A stretch of 5,091 bases of DNA. Origin: an uncultured Lachnospiraceae bacterium. Its GTDB lineage: Bacteria; Bacillota; Clostridia; Lachnospirales; Lachnospiraceae. This document shows, piece by piece, positions 1-5,091 of this stretch. Position numbers and translations under genes: made by a program. Positions within the stretch are counted from its first letter, which is position 1, and every line of letters starts with the position of its first letter. The stretch covers positions 1-5,091 of the forward strand of contig CAKRJM010000151.1 in assembly GCA_934351765.1 (NCBI GenBank). The letters are read 5' to 3'. The notes beneath the pieces were generated by a model. It was not told the DNA's origin and ran no database searches. It was given only the letters and a program-made list of their open reading frames with translations.

Positions 1-92
1 TCCGCATCCTCAAAGGGGATCCGACAGTCTCTCATACAGCCAAGAGCCATTTCCGAGGCTTCCATCACGCCGCCGATTTTAATTGTTTTCAT
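1..92 (-). CDS. Aldo/keto reductase, N-terminal fragment (runs off the left edge)
   Basis: About 30 codons are visible, starting at ATG 92-90 on the minus strand, and the gene continues beyond position 1. The start is supported by a strong Shine-Dalgarno AAGGAGG (99-105) six bases upstream. The protein begins MKTIKIGG and reaches an ALGCMR motif near residues 16-21. A basic or hydrophobic first strand followed by (S/A)LGCMR is typical of the first beta strand and loop of bacterial NAD(P)H-dependent aldo/keto reductases, which are TIM-barrel enzymes reducing aldehydes or ketones. The catalytic Asp-Tyr-Lys-His residues lie outside the window, so activity cannot be judged. The gene follows livF by 49 bp with no visible terminator and is probably co-transcribed with the transporter. 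Whether it acts on the transported compound is speculation. Family assignment is fairly likely from the N-terminal motif alone; the substrate is unknown. Confidence 0.7.
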   Translation of the reverse strand, partial: MKTIKIGGVMEASEMALGCMRDCRIPFEDA

Positions 93-98
93 AGTTTT

Positions 99-105
99 CC
101 TCCTT
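99..105 (-). promoter_or_regulatory. Shine-Dalgarno site of the aldo/keto reductase gene
   Basis: The minus strand reads AAGGAGG, six bases before the ATG at 92-90. This near-perfect ribosome binding site is the main evidence that the partial reading frame at the left edge is a real gene start. It lies in the 49-bp gap after livF (93-141), which contains no hairpin followed by a T-run. Confidence 0.8.
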
Positions 106-141
106 ATATGCTTATCCTGTTTTTTCCAAACTCTTAAATCA

Positions 142-870
142 CTATGCTTCTCCGGAGCCCAGGTATGCTTTCCGCACTTCATCGTTCGCCTGAAGGCGTT
201 CCGCATCATCGGACAGCGTAACCTTTCCGGTTTCTAATACATAACCCCGATCCGCGATCTGCAGCGCCATATTGGCATTCTGTTCGATCAGAAGAATCGT
301 TGTCCCCCGTTCATTGATCTTCACGATCAGGTCAAACACCATGTCCACCAGGTTCGGAGAAAGCCCCATGGACGGCTCATCAAGGAGAAGGAGTCTGGGA
401 CGGCTCATCATTGCCCTGCCGATCGCCAGCATCTGCTGTTCTCCGCCGGAAAGTGTCCCTGCTGCCTGCCGTCTCCGCTCTGCCAGCCTCGGAAACAGCG
501 CATAAACCTCCTCAAAGGATTCCGCGATCTCTTTCTTGTTTTTCCTTGTATAGGCGCCAACCTTCAGATTTTCCTGAACACTTAACCCTCCAAATACTCC
601 ACGTCCCTCGGGAGATGCTGCAATTCCGAGCCTTGTGATATCACTGGGCTTCATTTTTGTGATCTCTTTTCCCTCATAGATCACACTTCCCCTGGAAGCC
701 GGAACAATCCCGGTTATGCTGCTGAGTGTCGTGCTTTTTCCGGCTCCGTTGCTGCCGATCAGCGTCACAATCTCTCCCTCGAACACTTCCAGATTGATCC
801 CCTTTAAGGCTTGGATGCTGCCATAATTGGTATACAGATCCTTTACTTCGAGCATTTTCTTCTGCTGCAC
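142..870 (-). CDS. livF: LivF-type ATP-binding subunit of the branched-chain amino acid ABC importer
   Basis: A 242-residue cytoplasmic ATPase, the usual length for LivF. It pairs with LivG to power the LivH/LivM channel. Visible motifs are Walker A GSNGAGKST (39-47), an ABC signature LSGGE with a following Q (140-145), and Walker B LLLLDE (160-165) with catalytic Glu165. The segment at the usual Q-loop reads SPEGR (86-90), and the switch position reads IEQN (195-198) with Gln instead of His. Both are hallmarks of LivF and separate it from LivG. The start is GTG at 870-868, preceded by GGAGGT (879-884) at 8-bp spacing. An ATG five codons later (855-853) lacks a well-placed site, so GTG is preferred. 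The gene overlaps the end of livG by 28 bp, which suggests translational coupling. The family call is secure. Confidence 0.95.
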   Translation of the reverse strand: MQQKKMLEVKDLYTNYGSIQALKGINLEVFEGEIVTLIGSNGAGKSTTLSSITGIVPASRGSVIYEGKEITKMKPSDITRLGIAASPEGRGVFGGLSVQENLKVGAYTRKNKKEIAESFEEVYALFPRLAERRRQAAGTLSGGEQQMLAIGRAMMSRPRLLLLDEPSMGLSPNLVDMVFDLIVKINERGTTILLIEQNANMALQIADRGYVLETGKVTLSDDAERLQANDEVRKAYLGSGEA

Positions 871-1637
871 TCCGCCGCACCTCCGCTTCCTAAATATGCT
901 TTCACAACCTCTGGATTCTTTGCGATCTCAGCGGGAAGTCCTTCTGCAATCTTCCGTCCGTGATCGATCACATAAATCCGGTCAGAAATATTCATGACCA
1001 CATTCATATCATGTTCGATCATCAGAATAGTCACTCCGGATTTTCGAAGCTCCCGGATAAATTCCATCAATTCCTCCGACTCCTGAGGATTCATTCCTGC
1101 TGCCGGTTCATCCAGAATGATCAGCTTTGCCTTTGTGGCAAGTGCTCTGGCAATCTCCAGCTTTCTCTGCATTCCGTAGGGAAGATTCTGGGCATAGTTA
1201 TCGATTTCATCACCGAGTCCAAGAGATTCCAGAAGCGCTATGGCCCGTTCTGCGGCCGCCTTTTCCTCCCTCCGGTACTTCGGAGTTTTGAATAACAGAT
1301 TCCAGAAATTATAGTGGATATTGACATGCTCACCGATCAGGACATTCTCGATCACCCGCATGTTGGGGAAGAGACGGATATTCTGAAAGGTTCTCGCTAT
1401 GCCCGCCTGCACGATCTGTCTGGGCTGATGGTTCTGGATCTCCTTTCCTTCAAATACCACCGTTCCTCCGTCTACCTTATATACACCGGTCAGCATATTG
1501 TAAACCGTTGTTTTTCCAGCACCGTTCGGACCAATGATGCTGACGATTTCCCCCTCTTCTACTTCAAACGATACCTCGGAAACAGCCTTCAGGCCGCCGA
1601 ATACTTTTGTAATTCCGTTTACTTCCAACAGTGCCAT
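843..1637 (-). CDS. livG: LivG-type ATP-binding subunit of the branched-chain amino acid ABC importer
   Basis: A 264-residue cytoplasmic ATPase that pairs with LivF. Motifs in order are Walker A GPNGAGKTT (36-44), a Q-loop in ARTFQNIRLF with Gln85, the signature region LPYGMQRKLEIARAL (152-166), Walker B LIILDE (172-177) with catalytic Glu177, and switch His209 in IEHD. The signature PYGMQ replaces the textbook LSGGQ, but LSYG/LPYG-QRRLEIARAL is a normal LivG-family form, so I do not read it as damage. The end, GLPAEIAKNPEVVKAYLG, is the family's typical C-terminal extension; the last dozen residues (GGAAECSRRKCSK) are a variable tail. The ATG at 1637-1635 lies four bases after the livM stop. 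AAAGGAA (1649-1655) is 11 bases upstream and within livM, so translation may depend on coupling to livM. The family call is secure. Confidence 0.95.
   Translation of the reverse strand: MALLEVNGITKVFGGLKAVSEVSFEVEEGEIVSIIGPNGAGKTTVYNMLTGVYKVDGGTVVFEGKEIQNHQPRQIVQAGIARTFQNIRLFPNMRVIENVLIGEHVNIHYNFWNLLFKTPKYRREEKAAAERAIALLESLGLGDEIDNYAQNLPYGMQRKLEIARALATKAKLIILDEPAAGMNPQESEELMEFIRELRKSGVTILMIEHDMNVVMNISDRIYVIDHGRKIAEGLPAEIAKNPEVVKAYLGSGGAAECSRRKCSK
879..884 (-). promoter_or_regulatory. Shine-Dalgarno site that decides the GTG start of livF
   Basis: GGAGGT on the minus strand lies within the last codons of livG, eight bases before the GTG at 870-868. The alternative ATG at 855-853 has only a weak purine-rich stretch upstream, and a GGAG about 14 bases away is too distant. 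The site therefore favours the GTG start and a 28-bp gene overlap. Confidence 0.65.
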
Positions 1638-1641
1638 TGCC

Positions 1642-2667
1642 TCACCCGTTCCTTTCCGCCGCTTTCTCAGCGGGCCGTTTTACTCCCTTGGGGAGGTTAT
1701 AAGGACGCTTTGACCGTCCACCCAGCAATCCCTGCGGACGGAACCGCATCATCAGGATCAGGATCAGGCCGTATACCACAAACCGGTAATCCGCCAGGGA
1801 ACGAAGCACCTCCGGGAATGCGATCAGAAGGCCGGAGCCAATGATCATGCCCGGAATAGAACCGAGGCCGCCGAAAATCACAATACACAAAATCGTCATG
1901 GACACATCATAGCTGAAGGTTGCCGCATCAATATAATGATTCATTGAGGCATAGAACGCGCCTGCCATTCCTGCCATGGCACCGGAAAGTGCAATGGTCT
2001 TTACTCGAAATGCCGCTGTATGGACTCCCATAAGCTTCGCTGCCAGTTCATCATCCTTAATGGCCCGAACGGCTCTTCCGAATCTGGAATTTAAAACGTT
2101 TAACGAAATCAGGACCGAGATGGTCACAAGCGCCAGCATAAGCCAGTAATATCCGCCATTCGTCGGTGACAGCTTAAAGCCGAAGAAATTGGGACTCGGA
2201 ATATTCCGGACACCCAGCGGACCGTTCGTCACGCTCTTCCAGTTTAAAACTACCATCTCCACCACTTCTCCGAAGGCCAGTGTGATCACCGCCAGGTAGG
2301 ATGCCGAAAGCTTCATGGTCGCAAGTCCCAGGATCAGGCCGCCGACTGCACCGCCCAGGATTCCAAAAAGCAGGGTGATCCAGAACGGCCAGCCAAGCTT
2401 CGAACCAAGAAGTCCGGAGCAGTATGCCCCGATCATATAAAGCGCCGCGTGTCCCATGGATGTCTGTCCCATGTAACCCGCAATCAGATTCAGGCTCATG
2501 GTTAAGATCGAATAGATCCCGATCAGGCAGATCACCCACATAACATACCGGCTTTTGATGACAAACGGAACCAGGATCAATGCAAGATAGAAAATCGGAA
2601 TCACAATTTTTTTATGGGCCAGAATCCATTGTACCAGCCCCTCATAACTCTGTTTCAGCTTTCCCAT
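1642..2667 (-). CDS. livM: LivM-type permease subunit of the branched-chain amino acid ABC importer
   Basis: A 341-residue integral membrane protein that forms the channel together with LivH. After a short basic N-terminal stretch there are about eight to ten hydrophobic segments, including roughly 19-38, 42-62, 95-117, 123-141, 174-192, 223-241, 256-284 and 292-308. Family landmarks are LIAGYMGQTSMGHAA (61-75), AVITLAFGEV (126-135), TNGPLGV (147-153), the cytoplasmic coupling loop RAIKDDELAAKLMGV (201-215), the GGLGSIPG turn (266-273) and the RPQGLLGG terminus (310-317). A basic tail of about 25 residues follows. The ATG at 2667-2665 has AGGAGG (2673-2678) five bases upstream, and that site overlaps the livH stop codon. 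With only 9 bp between livH and livM, the two permease subunits are probably translationally coupled. The length and motifs are normal for LivM. Confidence 0.95.
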   Translation of the reverse strand: MGKLKQSYEGLVQWILAHKKIVIPIFYLALILVPFVIKSRYVMWVICLIGIYSILTMSLNLIAGYMGQTSMGHAALYMIGAYCSGLLGSKLGWPFWITLLFGILGGAVGGLILGLATMKLSASYLAVITLAFGEVVEMVVLNWKSVTNGPLGVRNIPSPNFFGFKLSPTNGGYYWLMLALVTISVLISLNVLNSRFGRAVRAIKDDELAAKLMGVHTAAFRVKTIALSGAMAGMAGAFYASMNHYIDAATFSYDVSMTILCIVIFGGLGSIPGMIIGSGLLIAFPEVLRSLADYRFVVYGLILILMMRFRPQGLLGGRSKRPYNLPKGVKRPAEKAAERNG

Positions 2668-2672
2668 AGTTT

Positions 2673-2678
2673 CCTCCT
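2673..2678 (-). promoter_or_regulatory. Shine-Dalgarno site of livM, overlapping the livH stop codon
   Basis: AGGAGG on the minus strand shares bases with the TAG stop of livH (2677-2679) and lies five bases from the livM ATG. A ribosome terminating on livH therefore arrives at the livM initiation site, which suits equal production of the two channel subunits. Confidence 0.75.
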
Positions 2679-3552
2679 ACACCTTATCCACATCATGTTT
2701 TCCGAAGATACCGGACGGCCGGATCAAAAGTACGATAAACAGGACAATATAAGCAGTGGAGCTTCGGAAGCTTCCGCCCAGAAATGTCACTGCCAGTGCC
2801 TCTGCCACACCGATAACGATTCCGCCGATAACCGAACCATGAAGCACTCCGATTCCGCCAAGCACCGCAGCGGAGAATCCCTTCAGACCGGCTTCTGTTC
2901 CCATGGTACTGTATACCATCTGATAATATCCGGAAACAAGGACTCCGGCCACTGCCGCGCAGACACCGCTTATAAAAAACGTGATCGTTACAATCTTACG
3001 CACATCAATTCCCATAAGATTTGCCACCTGCGAATTTTCTCTCGCAGCCCGCATGGCAAGTCCGATCTTGGTTCCGTTGACAATGATGGTGAGCAGAACC
3101 AGAAATACCAGTGCGATCAGGAACATGGCAATCTGTGCGCTTGTCAGGGTCACTCCGAAAATCTCCACATTTCCGAAATCAAACAGCTTCGGAAAGTTCT
3201 TTTTTGTGCTGTCAAAAAGAATCATCATCATATTCTGAATGATATAGGACACACCCATAACCGAAATCAGACAGGTGATGTTCGGTGCGTGCTTGGCACG
3301 GAGCGGTGCGAGAATCACACCGTCCATGCAGGCCGCCAAAATACCAGTCGTTACTGCCGCAAACAGAATCGCCGCCGGAAGTCCAAAATGCATGGAAACC
3401 GCCAGGAGCGCCATATGCGCGCCAAAGGCATAGATTGCACCGTGCGCCATATTTAACAGCTTCAGGATTCCGAAAACCAGGGAATATCCAACTGCGATCA
3501 GCGCATACACCATGCCAAGCATGACGCCATTCAAAATCTGCTCTAGTATCAT
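2677..3552 (-). CDS. livH: LivH-type permease subunit of the branched-chain amino acid ABC importer
   Basis: A 291-residue integral membrane protein that partners LivM. It opens with the very typical LivH N-terminus: a first helix in LNGVMLGMVYALIAVGYSL (7-25), then FGILKLLNMAHG (27-38). About eight hydrophobic segments follow, near 39-55, 59-82, 93-113, 139-158, 186-211 and 224-250, ending at 265-283. The cytoplasmic coupling loop TKIGLAMRAARENSQVANLM lies at 161-180. EAGLKGFSAAVLGGIGVLHG near 221-240 and the terminal RPSGIFG are also family landmarks. The ATG at 3552-3550 is preceded by GAGGTGA (3557-3563). The gene starts 26 bp after the binding-protein stop, with no hairpin between them. 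The assignment is secure for the HAAT permease family; the substrate cannot be read from the permease. Confidence 0.95.
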   Translation of the reverse strand: MILEQILNGVMLGMVYALIAVGYSLVFGILKLLNMAHGAIYAFGAHMALLAVSMHFGLPAAILFAAVTTGILAACMDGVILAPLRAKHAPNITCLISVMGVSYIIQNMMMILFDSTKKNFPKLFDFGNVEIFGVTLTSAQIAMFLIALVFLVLLTIIVNGTKIGLAMRAARENSQVANLMGIDVRKIVTITFFISGVCAAVAGVLVSGYYQMVYSTMGTEAGLKGFSAAVLGGIGVLHGSVIGGIVIGVAEALAVTFLGGSFRSSTAYIVLFIVLLIRPSGIFGKHDVDKV

Positions 3553-3556
3553 ATCG

Positions 3557-3563
3557 TCACCTC
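3557..3563 (-). promoter_or_regulatory. Shine-Dalgarno site of livH
   Basis: GAGGTGA on the minus strand sits four bases before the livH ATG, or seven bases if counted from its GAGG core. It lies in the 26-bp gap after the binding-protein gene, which holds no stem-loop or T-run. The sequence therefore gives no sign of the partial terminator often placed after an ABC binding-protein gene. Confidence 0.7.
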
Positions 3564-3578
3564 AATCGAATCCGCCGT

Positions 3579-4793
3579 TTACTTCAAACCGATCTTCGCT
3601 TCGTAATCAGTCTGGCTTAACAGTGCTCCGGGCACTTCCTTGTATGCACCGTTCTCCACGATCAGAAGCGTCTGCTCCTTTGGAACATTTCCATCTTCAT
3701 CAAAGGTGATCTTACCGGTCACGCCCTGAAAATCAGTTTTGGGAAGATTTGCAGCAACATCTGCACGATCAGCGGAATTTCCTGCTTCGATCGCATAAAG
3801 GATCGCATAAGCTGCATCATAGGACTGTGCCGCAAATGTACTGGGGTCGGCACCGTATACTTCCTTGAACTTTTTGGAGAATTCCTGAACCTTTTCATCT
3901 GCGCTCTCATAGAAGAAGCTGGTTCCCATATAAACGCCCTCTGCAGCCTCACCGGTCAGAGACAGGAATTCTGCTGAGAAGCATCCTGCTGACATAATAA
4001 ACTTTACATCAGCATCCTTTTCCCGATACTGCTTGATAAACGGTCCCATCTGTGCATAAGCACCGGAGGAATAAACCACATCAACGCCCGCATCACGGAA
4101 TTTTGAGATCGTAGCAGAGAAATCTACCGTTCCATCCTCATAATATTCTGCCAGCACCAGCTCCGCATGGAACTTGTCGCCGTATTTGTCTATCAGGGTC
4201 TCGATCTCATTTGTTACTGATACGCCCGCATCACTGTTCGGATTCAGGATTCCCAGCTTTTTGCAGCCGAGATATTCGGTTACCTGAATACAGGTACTTG
4301 CTTCTGTTACATAAATCGCATTATTTCGGAAGATGCAGTCACCGATCTTGGAATAATCCACATGAGCCGCTGATGCGTTCACGAGCGGAAGCCCCTCTTC
4401 CTGATAAACTTCTGCGGCTGTCATAGCCACACCACTGGAGAAATGTCCGATCACAGCACTGATCGACTCATCTCCCACGATATTCTGTGCAATGGATGCT
4501 GCCTGCTCGGAAGTATTTCCATCATCATAATCAACCAGCTTGATCTGTTTTCCGAGCACACCACCATTTTCATTCCATTCATCAATTGCAATCTGAGCCG
4601 CTGTTTTCATAGACTTTCCATACTCGGCAAAGTCACCGGTCTGCGGTCCCACAAACGCCAGAGTTACCTGATCACTTCCGGTATCTGCCGCCTTTGTACT
4701 GTTGGTATCTGTCGATTTTGTTTCCTTACTTCCACATCCTGCCATGGACAGTGCCATTAAAGCTGCCATTGCGATTCCTACAAATTTTTTCAT
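3579..4793 (-). CDS. livK: Branched-chain-amino-acid-type ABC substrate-binding lipoprotein (LivK/LivJ family)
   Basis: A 404-residue extracellular binding protein, the first gene of the operon. The N-terminus MKKFVGIAMAALMALSMAGC is a lipoprotein signal, with lipobox MAGC and lipidation expected at Cys20. A Ser/Thr/Lys/Asp-rich linker (21-42) follows. The mature two-lobed type I periplasmic-binding fold begins with VTLAFVGPQTGDFAEYGK (43-60). Other family landmarks are IGHFSSGVAMTAAEVYQEEGLPLVNAS (115-141), YSSGAYAQMGPFIKQYRE (241-258), GEAAEGVYMG (281-290) and the terminal QGVTGKITFDEDGNV (356-370). Several positions that contact leucine in E. coli LivJ look different by eye: the usual SPxATxPxLT reads NASAAHVDY (139-147), and the usual FRTxxxD reads FRNNAIY (155-161). 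The substrate may therefore be another amino acid, amide or organic acid. The ATG at 4793-4791 has GGGAGG five bases upstream. The fold and role are secure; the livK symbol reflects family, not proven specificity. Confidence 0.9.
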   Translation of the reverse strand: MKKFVGIAMAALMALSMAGCGSKETKSTDTNSTKAADTGSDQVTLAFVGPQTGDFAEYGKSMKTAAQIAIDEWNENGGVLGKQIKLVDYDDGNTSEQAASIAQNIVGDESISAVIGHFSSGVAMTAAEVYQEEGLPLVNASAAHVDYSKIGDCIFRNNAIYVTEASTCIQVTEYLGCKKLGILNPNSDAGVSVTNEIETLIDKYGDKFHAELVLAEYYEDGTVDFSATISKFRDAGVDVVYSSGAYAQMGPFIKQYREKDADVKFIMSAGCFSAEFLSLTGEAAEGVYMGTSFFYESADEKVQEFSKKFKEVYGADPSTFAAQSYDAAYAILYAIEAGNSADRADVAANLPKTDFQGVTGKITFDEDGNVPKEQTLLIVENGAYKEVPGALLSQTDYEAKIGLK

Positions 4794-4798
4794 TGCCG

Positions 4799-4804
4799 CC
4801 TCCC
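4799..4804 (-). promoter_or_regulatory. Shine-Dalgarno site of the binding-protein gene
   Basis: GGGAGG on the minus strand ends five bases before the ATG at 4793-4791. It is preceded by a purine-rich leader low in C and T (about 4807-4838), which should be unstructured and favour strong initiation, as expected for an abundantly made binding protein. The site partly overlaps another ATG (4806-4804) that opens a 26-codon out-of-frame reading frame. Confidence 0.8.
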
Positions 4805-4838
4805 ATGTTTTCCTTCTCTTCTTGTTTTTGTTGTTTTT

Positions 4839-4852
4839 TGTAATCGATTACA
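4839..4852. promoter_or_regulatory. Proximal operator: perfect 14-bp palindrome, cre/LacI-family type
   Basis: TGTAATCGATTACA is a perfect dyad with a central CG. It fits the catabolite-responsive-element consensus TGWAANCGNTNWCA at every position and also has the general form of LacI-family operators. It begins six bases after the -10 box, so it covers the predicted transcription start and about the first 14 transcribed bases. A bound repressor there should block initiation or promoter escape. The likely binder is CcpA or a dedicated LacI-family regulator; sequence alone cannot separate them. Confidence 0.75.
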
Positions 4853-4858
4853 TTTCAA

Positions 4859-4887
4859 ATGGTATCACTCATTTCACATTTTGTCAA
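4859..4887 (-). promoter_or_regulatory. Predicted sigma-A-type promoter of the liv operon
   Basis: On the minus strand a perfect -35 box TTGACA (4887-4882) is followed by a 17-bp spacer and a -10 box TACCAT (4864-4859), which matches TATAAT at four of six positions. The spacer ends in TGA, giving an extended -10 (TGnTACCAT) that compensates for the weaker hexamer. Transcription should start near 4852-4850, leaving a leader of about 58 bases before the binding-protein ATG. No better promoter is visible in the 298-bp region on this strand. This is prediction from sequence only. Confidence 0.75.
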
Positions 4888-4957
4888 ATAAAATCCATAT
4901 TCAAACTGTTTTTTGTCTATATTTTACAATAGTATCCCTCTCGTTTTGTTGCGTTTG

Positions 4958-4971
4958 TGTAATCGATTACT
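4958..4971. promoter_or_regulatory. Distal operator: second copy of the palindrome
   Basis: TGTAATCGATTACT repeats the proximal operator with one base changed at the last position, leaving a perfect 12-bp dyad GTAATCGATTAC (4959-4970). Its centre is 119 bp from that of the proximal site, at about -106 to -119 from the predicted start. It could be an auxiliary operator for DNA looping, an activation site upstream of the -35, or the operator of another promoter. A 13-of-14 match between two sites in one short intergenic region makes chance unlikely. Confidence 0.65.
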
Positions 4972-4976
4972 TAATT

Positions 4977-5074
4977 TTTTCAGAAATGCCGGAAACTACA
5001 AAGCAGCCACAGCCAATTTCATTTGAAATCTCCTGCAGAATGCTCTGTATTTTCCGGCACTTATTTTCTGAAAA
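4977..5074. repeat. Long imperfect inverted repeat (about 98 bp, hairpin-forming)
   Basis: The left arm TTTTCAGAAATGCCGGAAA (4977-4995) is matched in reverse complement by 5051-5059 plus 5065-5074, with a 5-base bulge (5060-5064). Pairing continues inward through 4997-5005 against 5041-5049 with a single mismatch. After short internal loops it ends in the tight hairpin ATTTCA-TT-TGAAAT near 5016-5029. Almost the whole segment thus folds back on itself. There is no T-run after either arm as in an intrinsic terminator, and no protein is recognised. It may be a small non-autonomous mobile element or a dispersed palindromic repeat, or a structured control element. Confidence 0.6.
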
Positions 5075-5091
5075 TCCCCGGCATCACGCTC

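Larger units (their letters stand above)
4794..5091. other. Intergenic control region upstream of the liv operon
   Basis: This 298-bp region holds, from the gene outward, the purine-rich leader, the proximal operator, the promoter, an AT-rich stretch (about 4888-4957) with no motif I can name, the distal operator and the long inverted repeat. The remaining bases 5075-5091 carry a further CCGGCA (5078-5083), also present at 5054-5059. Neither strand shows a complete gene with a start codon and ribosome binding site. The upstream neighbour lies outside the window. Confidence 0.7.

Noticed and set aside
1140..1185. Possible degenerate ABC signature in LivG (PYGMQ instead of LSGGQ)
   Set aside because: The LPYG/LSYG-QRRLEIARAL form is usual in LivG proteins, and Walker A, Walker B, the Q-loop and the switch His are all intact.
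1314..1844. 176-codon open frame on the plus strand
   Set aside because: It is antisense to livG and livM, with no family resemblance and no convincing ribosome site. It is explained as a shadow frame.
2614..3456. 280-codon open frame on the plus strand
   Set aside because: It lies antisense to livH and the start of livM, which have unmistakable family motifs and ribosome sites. Its predicted protein is rich in His, Cys, Ser and Asn with no recognisable domain, as expected for a codon-composition shadow.
4901..4930. Possible divergent plus-strand promoter with -10 TACAAT at 4925-4930
   Set aside because: No acceptable -35 box lies 16-18 bp upstream, and no plus-strand gene begins within the window.
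4977..5074. Inverted repeat as an intrinsic terminator of the upstream gene
   Set aside because: Neither strand has a T-run directly after the distal arm. On the minus strand the stem is followed by A-rich sequence, and on the plus strand by CCCCGG. A Rho-dependent or unusual terminator is not excluded.
4967..5083. 38-codon minus-strand frame reading CRGFSENK...SGISEKIK through the palindrome
   Set aside because: It follows an in-frame TGA at 5086-5084 and contains no ATG, GTG or TTG, so it cannot be a complete gene. Its sequence is constrained by the inverted repeat.
4996..5091. Minus-strand frame open from the right edge to TAG at 4998-4996, which could be the C-terminus of an upstream gene
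   Set aside because: Thirty-one codons with no recognisable motif, lying mostly inside the palindrome. It cannot be supported or excluded without sequence to the right.

Overview
The window holds a complete five-gene branched-chain-amino-acid-type ABC importer (HAAT/Liv family). All genes lie on the minus strand, in the transcriptional order binding protein (livK-like, 4793-3579), livH (3552-2677), livM (2667-1642), livG (1637-843) and livF (870-142). A sixth gene on the same strand, probably an aldo/keto reductase, starts at 92 and runs off the left edge. Gaps between the liv genes are 26, 9, 4 and -28 bp. No terminator-like hairpin is visible in any of them, or in the 49 bp before the reductase, so one transcript is the simplest reading.

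The organism is probably a low-to-medium-GC Gram-positive anaerobe of the Clostridia, perhaps Lachnospiraceae-like. This is an inference from the lipoprotein signal with a Cys lipobox on the binding protein, strong AGGAGG-type Shine-Dalgarno sites, and CcpA/cre-like operators. The exact taxon cannot be read from this window.

The 298 bp right of the binding-protein gene (4794-5091) form the control region. It contains a good sigma-A-type promoter pointing into the operon (TTGACA, 17 bp spacer, extended TGA-TACCAT). A perfect 14-bp palindrome, TGTAATCGATTACA, sits on the predicted transcription start and also fits the cre consensus. A near-identical palindrome lies 119 bp further upstream. Beyond that is a roughly 98-bp imperfect inverted repeat (4977-5074) that can fold into one long hairpin. 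No convincing gene is visible in this region.

Functionally, the lipoprotein captures a substrate outside the membrane, LivH and LivM form the channel, and LivG and LivF hydrolyse ATP. The core machinery looks typical. The unusual points are the carbon-control-type or LacI-type operators and a binding protein in which several motifs that bind leucine in classical LivJ/LivK look altered by eye, so the real substrate may not be leucine, isoleucine or valine. I see no wholly new system here. The operator pair and the long palindrome are the parts most worth checking.
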